From: Streptomyces tsukubensis
GTDB lineage: Bacteria; Actinomycetota; Actinomycetes; Streptomycetales; Streptomycetaceae
Direction: 5' to 3'
Length of the DNA stretch: 64,000 bases
Assembly: GCF_009296025.1 (NCBI RefSeq)
Contig: NZ_CP045178.1
Location: forward strand, 6,200,001 to 6,264,000
The notes under the pieces are model-generated. The model did no database searches. It was not told where the DNA came from and was given only the letters and a program-made list of their open reading frames with translations. This document shows, in pieces, positions 26,707 to 34,392 of this stretch (the stretch's first letter is position 1; each line of letters opens with the position of its first letter). Both the position numbers and the translations under genes were made by a program.

Positions 26707-27879
26707 ATGAGCAGCCACAACTCCTCCCAGAGCCCGGTCCCCTCCTCCTCAGGGGAACCGGCGCGCAAGCCGCGCGTGGCCGTCGTCTTCGGCGGACGCA
26801 GCGCGGAGCACGGCATCTCCGTGGTCACGGCCGGCGCCGTACTGCGCGCCATCGACCGTACGAAGTACGACGTCCTGCCCATCGGCATCACGACGGACGG
26901 CCGCTGGGCGCTCACCGCGGACGAGCCGGAACGGATGGCGATCACCGGCCGCACGGTGCCCACCGTCGAGCAGATCGCCGACTCGGCCGAGGGCACCGTC
27001 GTGCTCCCCGTCGATCCCGGCAGCCGTGAGGTCGTCTACAGCGAACCCGGGTCCGTACCCAAGGCGCTCGGCGAGGTCGATGTCGTCTTCCCCGTGCTGC
27101 ACGGCCCGTACGGCGAGGACGGCACGCTCCAAGGGCTGCTCGAACTGTCCGGCGTGCCCTACGTGGGCGCCGGTGTGCTCGCCTCCGCCGTCGGCCAGGA
27201 CAAGGAGTACATGAAGCGGGTGTTCATCTCCTTCGGCCTGCCCGTCGGGCCGTACGAGGTGATCAGGCCCCGCGAGTGGACGAACGACCCCGCCGCGGCG
27301 CGTAAGAAGATCGTCGACTTCGCCGGTGAGCACGGCTGGCCGCTCTTCGTGAAGCCGGCCAGGGGCGGCTCCTCGATGGGCATCACCAAGATCGACGATC
27401 TCTCGGGACTCGACGCGGCGATCGAGGAGGCGCGGCGGCACGACCCGAAGATCCTCGTCGAGTCTCTCCTGCGGGGCCGCGAGATCGAGTGCGGCGTGCT
27501 GGAGTTCGAGGACGGGCCGCGCGCCAGTGTCCCCGCCGAGATCCCCCCGGTCACCGCACACGACTACTACGACTTCGAGGCGAAGTACATCGACTCGACG
27601 CCCGGCCTCGTGCCCGCGCCCCTGACACCGGAGGAGACCGCCGAGGTCCAGCGACTGGCGGTCGAGGCTTTCGACGCGGCGTCCTGCGAGGGGCTCGTAC
27701 GCGCGGACTTCTTCCTCACCGAGGGCGGCGGGTTCGTCATCAACGAGATCAACACCATGCCGGGGTTCACGCCCATCTCCATGTACCCGCAGATGTGGGA
27801 GAAGAGCGGCGTCAGCTATCCCGAGCTGATCGACCGGCTGGTCCAGGCGGCGCTGAACCGCCCCACAGGACTGCGCTGA
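26707..27879 (+). CDS. ddl: D-alanine-D-alanine ligase
   Basis: 390 residues, ATP-grasp ligase making D-Ala-D-Ala for peptidoglycan. VVFGGRSAEHGISVVTA at ~24-40 is the N-terminal signature, FVKPARGGSSMGI the ATP-grasp loop, and FFLTEGGGFVINEINTMPGFT the metal site and C-terminal motif. A Tyr in the active-site loop (ILVESLLRGREIECGV then KYIDS) is as in D-Ala rather than D-Lac enzymes as far as I can judge. The first 20 residues are a Ser/Pro-rich extension. ATG at 26707, weak ribosome site. 213 bp separate it from gpsA. Confidence 0.96.
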   Translation: MSSHNSSQSPVPSSSGEPARKPRVAVVFGGRSAEHGISVVTAGAVLRAIDRTKYDVLPIGITTDGRWALTADEPERMAITGRTVPTVEQIADSAEGTVVLPVDPGSREVVYSEPGSVPKALGEVDVVFPVLHGPYGEDGTLQGLLELSGVPYVGAGVLASAVGQDKEYMKRVFISFGLPVGPYEVIRPREWTNDPAAARKKIVDFAGEHGWPLFVKPARGGSSMGITKIDDLSGLDAAIEEARRHDPKILVESLLRGREIECGVLEFEDGPRASVPAEIPPVTAHDYYDFEAKYIDSTPGLVPAPLTPEETAEVQRLAVEAFDAASCEGLVRADFFLTEGGGFVINEINTMPGFTPISMYPQMWEKSGVSYPELIDRLVQAALNRPTGLR

Positions 27880-27951
27880 ACCGCTGCTCGGTGGGGTGGC
27901 GGGCCTCTTCGCCGCCGCCCCGCGAGGCCGGTGAGGCGGCACGTGGTGGCG

Positions 27952-27972
27952 CCCGCTGATGAGTTCAGCGGG
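27952..27972. terminator. Terminator between ddl and the DUF3515 gene
   Basis: 8-bp stem CCCGCTGA / TCAGCGGG with a five-base loop in a convergent spacer. Confidence 0.6.
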
Positions 27973-28032
27973 TCCGCCGCGGGCCGCCGGGTCCCCTGAG
28001 CGGGGGCCTGCCCGTCCGGCGGGCGGCCCGGG

Positions 28033-28515
28033 TCAGCCGGCGACGCCCTTGGGGATCGTGCGGGAAATGGGCTCGGCCAGGTCGGTGAGCGGGCCGAGCC
28101 CTCCGTCCGTACGTTCCTTCGGCAGCGTCACCTCCACGTAGGCGGTGCGCAGCGTCGTAGTGAGGCGGAACGAATCGTCGTCGCGTTTCTGGAGCAGCCA
28201 GCCCACGCCGTTGACGTCGACCCCGTCGGCCTCGGGGTCGTCCATCTCGCCGGGCCGCGGCACACCGCAGCGCAGTATGATCGCCGGGTCGCCCCAACCA
28301 GCGGTAAGTGCCGACTGTGGATCGGGATCCTTCCGTTCGAGCCCGCTCACTTTCTCCGGGAGCTTTTTGTCCAGCTTCCGGCACACCCCGGTGACCTTGG
28401 CGTCAGGCGAGGGAACCGCCGCCTTCGCCGCCCCGTCCGTTGCGGAGCAGCCCACTGCGGTGGCCAGGATCACGAGGGCGGGCAGACCGGCGAGCCGGTG
28501 GCGGAAAATGTTCAC
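28033..28515 (-). CDS. DUF3515 lipoprotein
   Basis: 160 residues. Signal peptide with lipobox LATAVGC, lipidation Cys at residue 23, then Ser. The mature part matches the actinobacterial DUF3515 family as I remember it (VTGVCRKLDKKLPEKVSGLER, IILRCGVPRPGEM, WLLQKRDDDSFRLTTTLRTAYVEVTLP). Paired cysteines in the mature part may form a disulfide. GTG start at 28515. Convergent with ddl and just downstream of the Lrp-type gene. Confidence 0.88.
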   Translation of the reverse strand: MNIFRHRLAGLPALVILATAVGCSATDGAAKAAVPSPDAKVTGVCRKLDKKLPEKVSGLERKDPDPQSALTAGWGDPAIILRCGVPRPGEMDDPEADGVDVNGVGWLLQKRDDDSFRLTTTLRTAYVEVTLPKERTDGGLGPLTDLAEPISRTIPKGVAG

Positions 28516-28535
28516 CGGCCAAGGGTAGACGGGGA

Positions 28536-28769
28536 CTACAGATGGACGACGGGGCAGGTCAGGGTGCGGGTGATGCCGTCCACTTGCTGGATCTTCGCGA
28601 CCACTATGCGGCCGAGAGTGTCGACCGAGTCCGCCTCGGCGCGCGCGATCACGTCGTAGGGGCCGGTCACGTCCTGGGCCTGGATGACTCCCGGTATGTC
28701 TCTGACCAGTGCGGCGACGGCCATCGATTTGCCGACCTCTGTCTGGATCAGGATGTACGCCTGTACCAC
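28536..28769 (-). CDS. Lrp/AsnC ligand-binding domain protein (no HTH)
   Basis: 77-residue stand-alone RAM domain: VQAYILIQTEVGKSMAVAALVRDIPGV, GPYDVIARAEA, LGRIVVAKIQQVDGITRT. It lacks the DNA-binding helix-turn-helix of full Lrp/AsnC regulators, so it is probably a ligand-responsive partner of another regulator; the partner is unknown. GTG at 28769 chosen for the GGAGG six bases upstream; a longer frame exists but is not RBS-supported. 20 bp before the DUF3515 gene, likely one unit. Confidence 0.88.
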   Translation of the reverse strand: MVQAYILIQTEVGKSMAVAALVRDIPGVIQAQDVTGPYDVIARAEADSVDTLGRIVVAKIQQVDGITRTLTCPVVHL

Positions 28770-28987
28770 GGGACCTCCAGGGCGGCCATGAGGATCATGG
28801 GGAGAGAAGGGACGCCACGGTATCGCGTCGCCATTCGCCAGGGGGAGACCCGGGCCGACGACCTTGGTCCCGGTCCCGGTCTCCACGGTGCCGCACACGG
28901 CGAGCAGAAAAGGACCTATGACTTGACGGTACCTACAGCAGAGTCGGCTCGCGACCGCAAGCGGACCGGTGCAGAAGGGGCACGAGG

Positions 28988-29998
28988 ATGAAGGGCACTG
29001 TCGGAGAGTTGGGGGAGTTCGGCCTCATCAGAGAACTCACCGCACGGCTCACCACCACCCCGGCGGTCAAGCTGGGGCCGGGCGACGACGCCGCGATCGT
29101 GGCCGCACCCGACCGCAGGGTCGTCGCGAGCACGGACATCCTGCTGGAGGGCAGGCACTTCCGTCGTGACTGGTCGACCGCCTACGACGTCGGCCGCAAG
29201 GCCGCCGCCCAGAACCTCGCCGACATCGCGGCCATGGGCGCCGTCCCCACCGCGCTGCTGCTCGGCCTCGTCGTCCCCGCCGAACTCCCCGCCACGTGGC
29301 CCACCGAGCTGATGGACGGGCTGCGGGACGAATGCCAGGTCGCGGGCGCCGCCGTTGTCGGCGGCGACGTCGTACGCGGCGACACCATCACGGTCGCGAT
29401 CACCGCCCTTGGCGACCTGCGCGACCACGACCCCGTCACCCGCTCCGGCGCACAGGTCGGCGACGTCGTGGCCGTCACCGGATGGCTCGGCTGGTCCGCG
29501 GCAGGCCACGCCGTGCTCTCCCGCGGCTTCCGGTCCCCGCGCGCCTTTGTCGAAGCCCATCGCAGGCCTGAACCGCCGTACCACGCGGGCCCCGCAGCCG
29601 CCGGCCTCGGCGCCACCGCGATGACCGACGTCAGCGACGGCCTGATCGCCGACCTGGGCCACATCGCCGAGGCCAGCAACGTCCGTATCGACATCCACTC
29701 CGGCAAGGTCGACGTGCCCTCCCAGATGAACGACATCGGCCAGGCCGTCGGTGTCGACCCGCTGCAATGGGTCCTCACGGGCGGTGAGGACCACGCCATG
29801 GTCGCGACCTTTCCCCAGGACGTGAAACTCCCCGCACGCTGGAAGGTCATCGGCGAGGTGCTGAACGCCTCCGTGGCGCCCCGTGTCACCGTCGACGGCG
29901 CGCCGTGGTCCCACGCGGGCGGCTGGGACCACTTCGGCGACGCGGGACCCGACGGGCCGGGCAGCGGCGAACGGGACGGCGTCGAACCTTCTCGGTGA
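28988..29998 (+). CDS. thiL: Thiamine-monophosphate kinase
   Basis: 336 residues, phosphorylates thiamine monophosphate to thiamine diphosphate, the last step of the pathway. Begins [18 protein letters not shown], with [10 protein letters not shown] (ATP/Mg site), [11 protein letters not shown], the VGGDVVRGD and [13 protein letters not shown] motifs. ATG at 28988 with ACGAGG just before. Divergent from the Lrp-type gene (218 bp). thiD follows after 201 bp. Confidence 0.96.
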   Translation: MKGTVGELGEFGLIRELTARLTTTPAVKLGPGDDAAIVAAPDRRVVASTDILLEGRHFRRDWSTAYDVGRKAAAQNLADIAAMGAVPTALLLGLVVPAELPATWPTELMDGLRDECQVAGAAVVGGDVVRGDTITVAITALGDLRDHDPVTRSGAQVGDVVAVTGWLGWSAAGHAVLSRGFRSPRAFVEAHRRPEPPYHAGPAAAGLGATAMTDVSDGLIADLGHIAEASNVRIDIHSGKVDVPSQMNDIGQAVGVDPLQWVLTGGEDHAMVATFPQDVKLPARWKVIGEVLNASVAPRVTVDGAPWSHAGGWDHFGDAGPDGPGSGERDGVEPSR

Positions 29999-30199
29999 TT
30001 CGAGCGGCCGGTCTCTTCGGTGGGGCGGCGTGGGGGCGCGGGGCGTGGGCGGAGGCGTGGGACAAGGGCACGGGACACGGGCGTGGCGGCCCGGTTGGCC
30101 GATGCTCGCTGCGGAGGCCGGGGCGCCCCACGGGGGAGTGGGCGGCGAGGAGTCGCGGCCGGTCCTCCGGCGGACGAGGCGCCCGGTAGATTCGAAGCC

Positions 30200-31039
30200 A
30201 TGCACATACCCCCGCGCGTCCTGACCGTCGCCGGCTCCGACTCCGGCGGCGGGGCCGGAATCCAGGCCGACCTGAAGACGATGCTCGCCCTTGGTGTGCA
30301 CGGCATGAGCGTGCTCACGGCGGTCACCGCGCAGAACTCGCTCGGGGTACAGGGAGCCTGGGAACTGCCCGTCGAGGCGGTACGCGCCCAGTACCGCAGC
30401 GTCGTCGGCGATATCGGTGTCACAGCCGTCAAGACGGGGATGCTCTCCTCGGCCGCGCTGGTCGAGGCCGTCGCCGAACTGCTCGCGGAGACCGCAGCCC
30501 CCGTCGTCGTCGACCCCGTGGGCGTCTCCAAACACGGTGACCCGTTGCTGGCCGCCGAGGCACTGGACTCCGTCAGGACGCAGCTGCTCCCCAGGGCGAC
30601 CGTCGCCACCCCCAACCTCGACGAGGTCGCGCAACTCACCGGCCTGTACGTCGAGTCCGAGGACCAGATGCGCCGCGCGGCGGACGCCGTCCTCGGCTAC
30701 GGTCCACGCTGGGCACTCATCAAGGGCGGCCACCTCGCGGGGGACGCCGCCGATCTGCTCAGCGACGGCACCGAGGAGTACTGGCTCCGCGCGCCCCGTC
30801 TCGAAAACCGGCACACACACGGCACCGGCTGCACCCTGGCGTCAGCCATCGCCTCGTACCTGGCGATCGGGCACACCGTGGAGCGCGCCGTCACCGCCGC
30901 CAAGGAGTACGTCACCGGCGCCATCGCCGGAGGGTTTCCGCTGGGCGGCGGCATCGGGCCCGTCGACCACGGATGGCGGTTCAGGACAGCGGCGTTGTCC
31001 ACCGTGCCGGGATCGGATCCGGCTGATCCCTCGGGGTGA
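30200..31039 (+). CDS. thiD: Hydroxymethylpyrimidine (phosphate) kinase
   Basis: 279 residues. Ribokinase-fold start [27 protein letters not shown]-terminal GTGCTLASA anion-hole motif and an ending [13 protein letters not shown]. Phosphorylates HMP to HMP-PP for thiamine synthesis, in line with thiL directly upstream. ATG at 30200. Confidence 0.96.
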   Translation: MHIPPRVLTVAGSDSGGGAGIQADLKTMLALGVHGMSVLTAVTAQNSLGVQGAWELPVEAVRAQYRSVVGDIGVTAVKTGMLSSAALVEAVAELLAETAAPVVVDPVGVSKHGDPLLAAEALDSVRTQLLPRATVATPNLDEVAQLTGLYVESEDQMRRAADAVLGYGPRWALIKGGHLAGDAADLLSDGTEEYWLRAPRLENRHTHGTGCTLASAIASYLAIGHTVERAVTAAKEYVTGAIAGGFPLGGGIGPVDHGWRFRTAALSTVPGSDPADPSG

Positions 31040-31726
31040 TGTTCCGCGACGTGCTGTCGGGGGCGCCAGAACCGGGCCCGCAAGGATCGGGGGTGCAGTG
31101 AGTCGGGCCCGCAAGAGTCGGGGGTGCAGTGAGTCGGGCCCGCAAGAGTCGGGGGGCCGGCCAGCGCCGCGAGTTCCGCGCGGTCCGCTGACCTCCCTCG
31201 TAAGGGGCTGTCGCCTCCGCCGCGTCGGGAGGAAAAGCCGGAGCGGAACTCCCCGCTGCGCGAGGGTGGTTCCCCGGTGACGGCATCCGCGTGGAACGGG
31301 GCGGAGCGCGCCGGTCGAGTACATCCCCACCGTCGGCCACGACGGGGTACGGCGCTGTTCAGCGGCCGTAGGTCTGATGAGCGGTGAGCGATGAGCGGCG
31401 AACAGTGAGCGGTGTCCGGTGGGAGGCTGAGCGCGGGGCGACCGGGCAGGAGAGCACGGCGGGGGAACTGGCGCTCGTGTGTGTTCGGACACATGTGAGA
31501 GCTGACCTGTTCGAAGGCGGACCGGCACTCAGAGCGACCAGCTGGGTGGCCCCGCCGATGGAATGTCGCCGCAAGGGGAATGGCCCGACGCCCGTCGGGC
31601 AATCGGATCAGCGTACAAAGGCCACATCCGTTCCGCGGAACACCACGACAGCTCCCGCACCCTCGCCGGGTCCACCGCTGAGGCGGTACTACGCTGCGTG
31701 CAGTCCGGCTGCTCAAGGAGGCGTAG
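31040..31726. other. Long spacer between thiD and the DAK gene
   Basis: About 690 bp. Contains a 31-bp tandem repeat (31073-31156) and degenerate GATGAGCG-like units near 31375-31415. I looked on both strands for an L28 ribosomal protein (rpmB), which I recall at this position in S. coelicolor, and found no such reading frame. No other gene supported. Confidence 0.65.
31073..31156. repeat. 31-bp tandem repeat, 2.7 units
   Basis: Units start at 31073, 31104 and 31135, each beginning CGGGCCCGCAAG and containing TCGGGGGTGCAGTGAGT; the third is cut after 22 bases. Confidence 0.85.
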
Positions 31727-33739
31727 GTGTCGCAGACGTTCGACGCCGTCGTGGTACGCAGCTGGTGCTCACTGGCGCTGGAAGCGTTGGGACGGGCGCG
31801 CGAGGAGATCGACTCGATCAACGTCTATCCCGTCGCGGACGGTGACACGGGGACCAATCTCTATCTCACGGTCGAGTCGGCCGCACAGGCCGTGGAAGCC
31901 GTTTTCACCGGGCATGAGGCCTCCGCCGCTCTCTCCGCGCCGTCCCTGGGCGAGGCCGTCCGCGCGATGGCCCACGGCGCGCTGATCGGCGCCCGTGGGA
32001 ACTCCGGCACGATCCTCGCCCAGCTTCTGCGTGGCATGGCTCAGGTCCTGGCCGCCGACCCAGTGGGGGGCGGAGGAGGAACGGAGACCGCTGAGGCGAC
32101 TGCGACCGCGACTGCGACTGCGACTGCGACTGCGACTGCGGAAGAGGCTGCGGGAGCGGAAGCCGTGGCGGGGGTGGACGTCACGGTGGGTGTGGCAGCC
32201 GTCGTGGGCGCCGACGGCGCGCGGGCCGGCGCCGACGGCGGCGCGGTCGGGGCCGACGATGGCGCGGTCGGGGCCGACGATGGCGCGCTGTTGGCCCGTG
32301 CGCTGCGCCGTGCCGCGGAGGCCGCCTACGAAGCGGTGGCACACCCCATGGAGGGCACGGTCCTCACCGTGGCCTCGGCGGCCGCAGAGCGGACCCACGC
32401 CGTCCGCGGTGGTTGCGCGGCGGTGGCCCGCGCAGCCTACGACGGCGCGAGTACAGCTCTGGCGGCCACTCCCGGGCAACTAGCCGTACTGGGGCGTGCG
32501 GGCGTCGTGGACGCCGGCGGCAGAGGGCTCGTCACGGTCCTCGGCGCGCTCTACGAGGCACTGTCGGGCGAGAGCGTGGACGCGGTAGCGGTACGTTCCG
32601 CGGGGGCGGCGACGGGCGCGAGGCCCGCGCCGTGGCAGGTGCGCGCCCCCGCGCGGAACGACCGCGTCGCCAATGCCGTGGGCGGTGACAGTGTCGCGAA
32701 TACCGCGAATACCGCGAATACCGCGAATACCGCGAATACCGCGAATACCGCGAATACCGCGAATACCGCGAATACCGCAGACACCGAGGGCGACGCCTGC
32801 GGCGTGGACGCCGCCGAATGGAACGGTCAAGGACCCGCCTACGAGGTGATCTATCTGCTGGAGGCCTCCGAGGACGCGGTCACCCGGCTGCGCCGACGCC
32901 TGGACGGACTCGGCGACTCCCTGGTGGTGGTCGGCGGCGACGGCCTGTGGAACATCCACGTCCACGTGGACGACGCGGGCGCCGCGGTCGAGGCGGGCAT
33001 CGAGGCCGGTCGGCCGCATCGCGTGCGCATCACCCACTTCGCCTCCACCACCGAAGAACGGTCCCCTGTCGAGCGGACCCAACGCGCCATCGTCGCCGTC
33101 GTACCCGGGGCCGGCCTCGCCGAGCTGTACGCCCAGGCCGGCGCCTCGACCGTGCTCGCCAGGCCGGGCGAGCCACCCGGCAGCGGAGAACTCGTCGACG
33201 CTGTACGCCGGGCGCACGCCCGCGAAGTCGTACTCCTGCCCAACGACGCCGATCTGCGACACACCGCCGCGGCCGCCGCGGAACAGGCCCGCGCCCTCGG
33301 CGTGCGGGTCGCCCTCATTCCCACCAGGTCCGCGGTGCAGGGCATTGCGGCCCTCGCCGTGCACGAGGGTGAGCGTCGCTTCGACGAAGACGTCGTGGCG
33401 ATGACCTCGGCGGCCGGCGCGACCCGGTACGCCGAACTCGCCGTCGCCGAACGCCAGTCCTGGACCATGGCCGGCATCTGCCAGGCAGGCGACGTCCTGG
33501 GCCTCATCGACGGGGACGTCGCGGTCATCGGCGCCGCCGTCGCCGACACGGCGCGCACCGTGCTCGACCGGATGCTGGCGGCAGGGGGCGAGATGGTCAC
33601 CCTTGTCCTGGGCGACGCCGTCTCCGACGAAGTGGCCAGACTCCTGGAGAGCCACGTACGCGAGGCACACCTGGCTGTCGACACCGTGGTGTACCGGGGC
33701 GGACGCCACGCGGCGCTTCTGCTCATCGGGGTGGAATGA
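31727..33739 (+). CDS. DAK-domain protein (DegV/FakA-like), with in-frame microsatellites
   Basis: 670 residues. N-terminal Dak2-type nucleotide domain: SINVYPVADGDTGTNLYLT (metal-binding Asp cluster), GARGNSGTILAQLLRG and YEAVAHPMEGTVLTV; the C-terminal half resembles the FakA/DAK phosphatase-like domain (ATTEERSPVERTQRAIVAVVPGAGL, VLLPNDADLR, WTMAGICQAGDVLGLIDG). Family members include fatty acid kinase FakA, but no FakB partner is adjacent, so function is not assigned. Two tandem repeats lie in the linker: TA repeats around residues 124-140 and nine exact Ala-Asn-Thr repeats at 324-350. GTG at 31727 after AAGGAGG. Confidence 0.9.
   Translation: MSQTFDAVVVRSWCSLALEALGRAREEIDSINVYPVADGDTGTNLYLTVESAAQAVEAVFTGHEASAALSAPSLGEAVRAMAHGALIGARGNSGTILAQLLRGMAQVLAADPVGGGGGTETAEATATATATATATATAEEAAGAEAVAGVDVTVGVAAVVGADGARAGADGGAVGADDGAVGADDGALLARALRRAAEAAYEAVAHPMEGTVLTVASAAAERTHAVRGGCAAVARAAYDGASTALAATPGQLAVLGRAGVVDAGGRGLVTVLGALYEALSGESVDAVAVRSAGAATGARPAPWQVRAPARNDRVANAVGGDSVANTANTANTANTANTANTANTANTANTADTEGDACGVDAAEWNGQGPAYEVIYLLEASEDAVTRLRRRLDGLGDSLVVVGGDGLWNIHVHVDDAGAAVEAGIEAGRPHRVRITHFASTTEERSPVERTQRAIVAVVPGAGLAELYAQAGASTVLARPGEPPGSGELVDAVRRAHAREVVLLPNDADLRHTAAAAAEQARALGVRVALIPTRSAVQGIAALAVHEGERRFDEDVVAMTSAAGATRYAELAVAERQSWTMAGICQAGDVLGLIDGDVAVIGAAVADTARTVLDRMLAAGGEMVTLVLGDAVSDEVARLLESHVREAHLAVDTVVYRGGRHAALLLIGVE
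32099..32141 (+). repeat. ACTGCG hexanucleotide repeat inside the DAK gene
   Basis: Seven consecutive ACTGCG/ACCGCG hexamers coding Thr-Ala. In-frame, so slippage changes length by dipeptides without breaking the gene. Confidence 0.9.
32696..32776 (+). repeat. GCGAATACC 9-bp tandem repeat, nine perfect units, inside the DAK gene
   Basis: Nine exact 9-bp units followed by one degenerate unit. In frame it encodes Ala-Asn-Thr nine times. AAT codons are rare in this genome, so this stretch stands out. Confidence 0.95.
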
Positions 33740-34392
33740 GGTGACGCGCCGTACGGCGCGCGCACCGGGCCGGCCTGGGGGCGAACCGCAGACCGGTCCG
33801 GGGCCTGCGGCGGGCCGGACGCAATAGGGGCCCCCGCGGCTCGGACTCCCCTATTGCAAGGACCCCTTAGCCGCGGATTCCGCAGGGGCCACGTGACCGG
33901 TACACCGGTACGGGGCGTGGGCTGCAAGGTCAGTCCGGCCTGTGTGAGGCGAACGGGCCGCAGGGGGCCTCGGGGTCGGTGGTCGTCCCCGCTGCCGCGT
34001 GGCTGTCACCCCGCCGACGGCGGAGCCTGTGAATGAGTCCAGGTCGCTCGGTGGGGGGATGCCATTTCCCGCCTTGGACGCGCCGTACGGCGCGGAGCGG
34101 CGCCGAGCAGCGTGGCACGACGCGGTACGGCGCGGAGCGGCACGCCACGACGGGGCGAGCACGGAGCGGCACGGCGCGCCGCAGCACGGCACGGCACGCC
34201 CAAAAGCGCGCGCCGTACGGCGCGCGCAGCCATCTCCCGTCCCGCTTCGCACGAGGCCCCGTCCCGTGCCGGTCGGGGCTCGCCCCGCGGCGCGGCGGAG
34301 CGCGTCGGGCTCGCGGAAAATCGGGCGCGCCGCGAGAAACCGCGCGACGTTCGGACAGTCCGCGCGTGTGAGTGTCGGTGGCGTGGTGTGCA
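33740..34392. other. Repeat-rich spacer between the DAK gene and recG
   Basis: About 650 bp without a supported gene. It holds three perfect GCGCCGTACGGCGC palindromes (33746-33759, 34080-34093, 34210-34223), degenerate copies near 34120-34200, and the dispersed repeat at 33821-33870. Confidence 0.75.
33821..33870. repeat. Dispersed stem-loop element, copy 1
   Basis: 10-bp stem GCAATAGGGG (33821-33830) / CCCCTATTGC (33848-33857) with a 17-base loop, followed by AAGGACCCCTTAG. Bases 33841-33870 are identical to 50631-50660. The loop sequence CCCCCGCGGCTCGG is the reverse complement of part of the smc-side element. Confidence 0.85.

Noticed and set aside
28916..30820. 634-codon open frame on the - strand
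   Set aside because: Lies opposite thiL and thiD, which carry recognised motifs; no motif in the shadow frame.
31040..31726. rpmB (L28) gene in the thiD-DAK spacer
   Set aside because: Looked for the L28 pattern on both strands; no 60-codon frame with the expected CxxC pairs was present.
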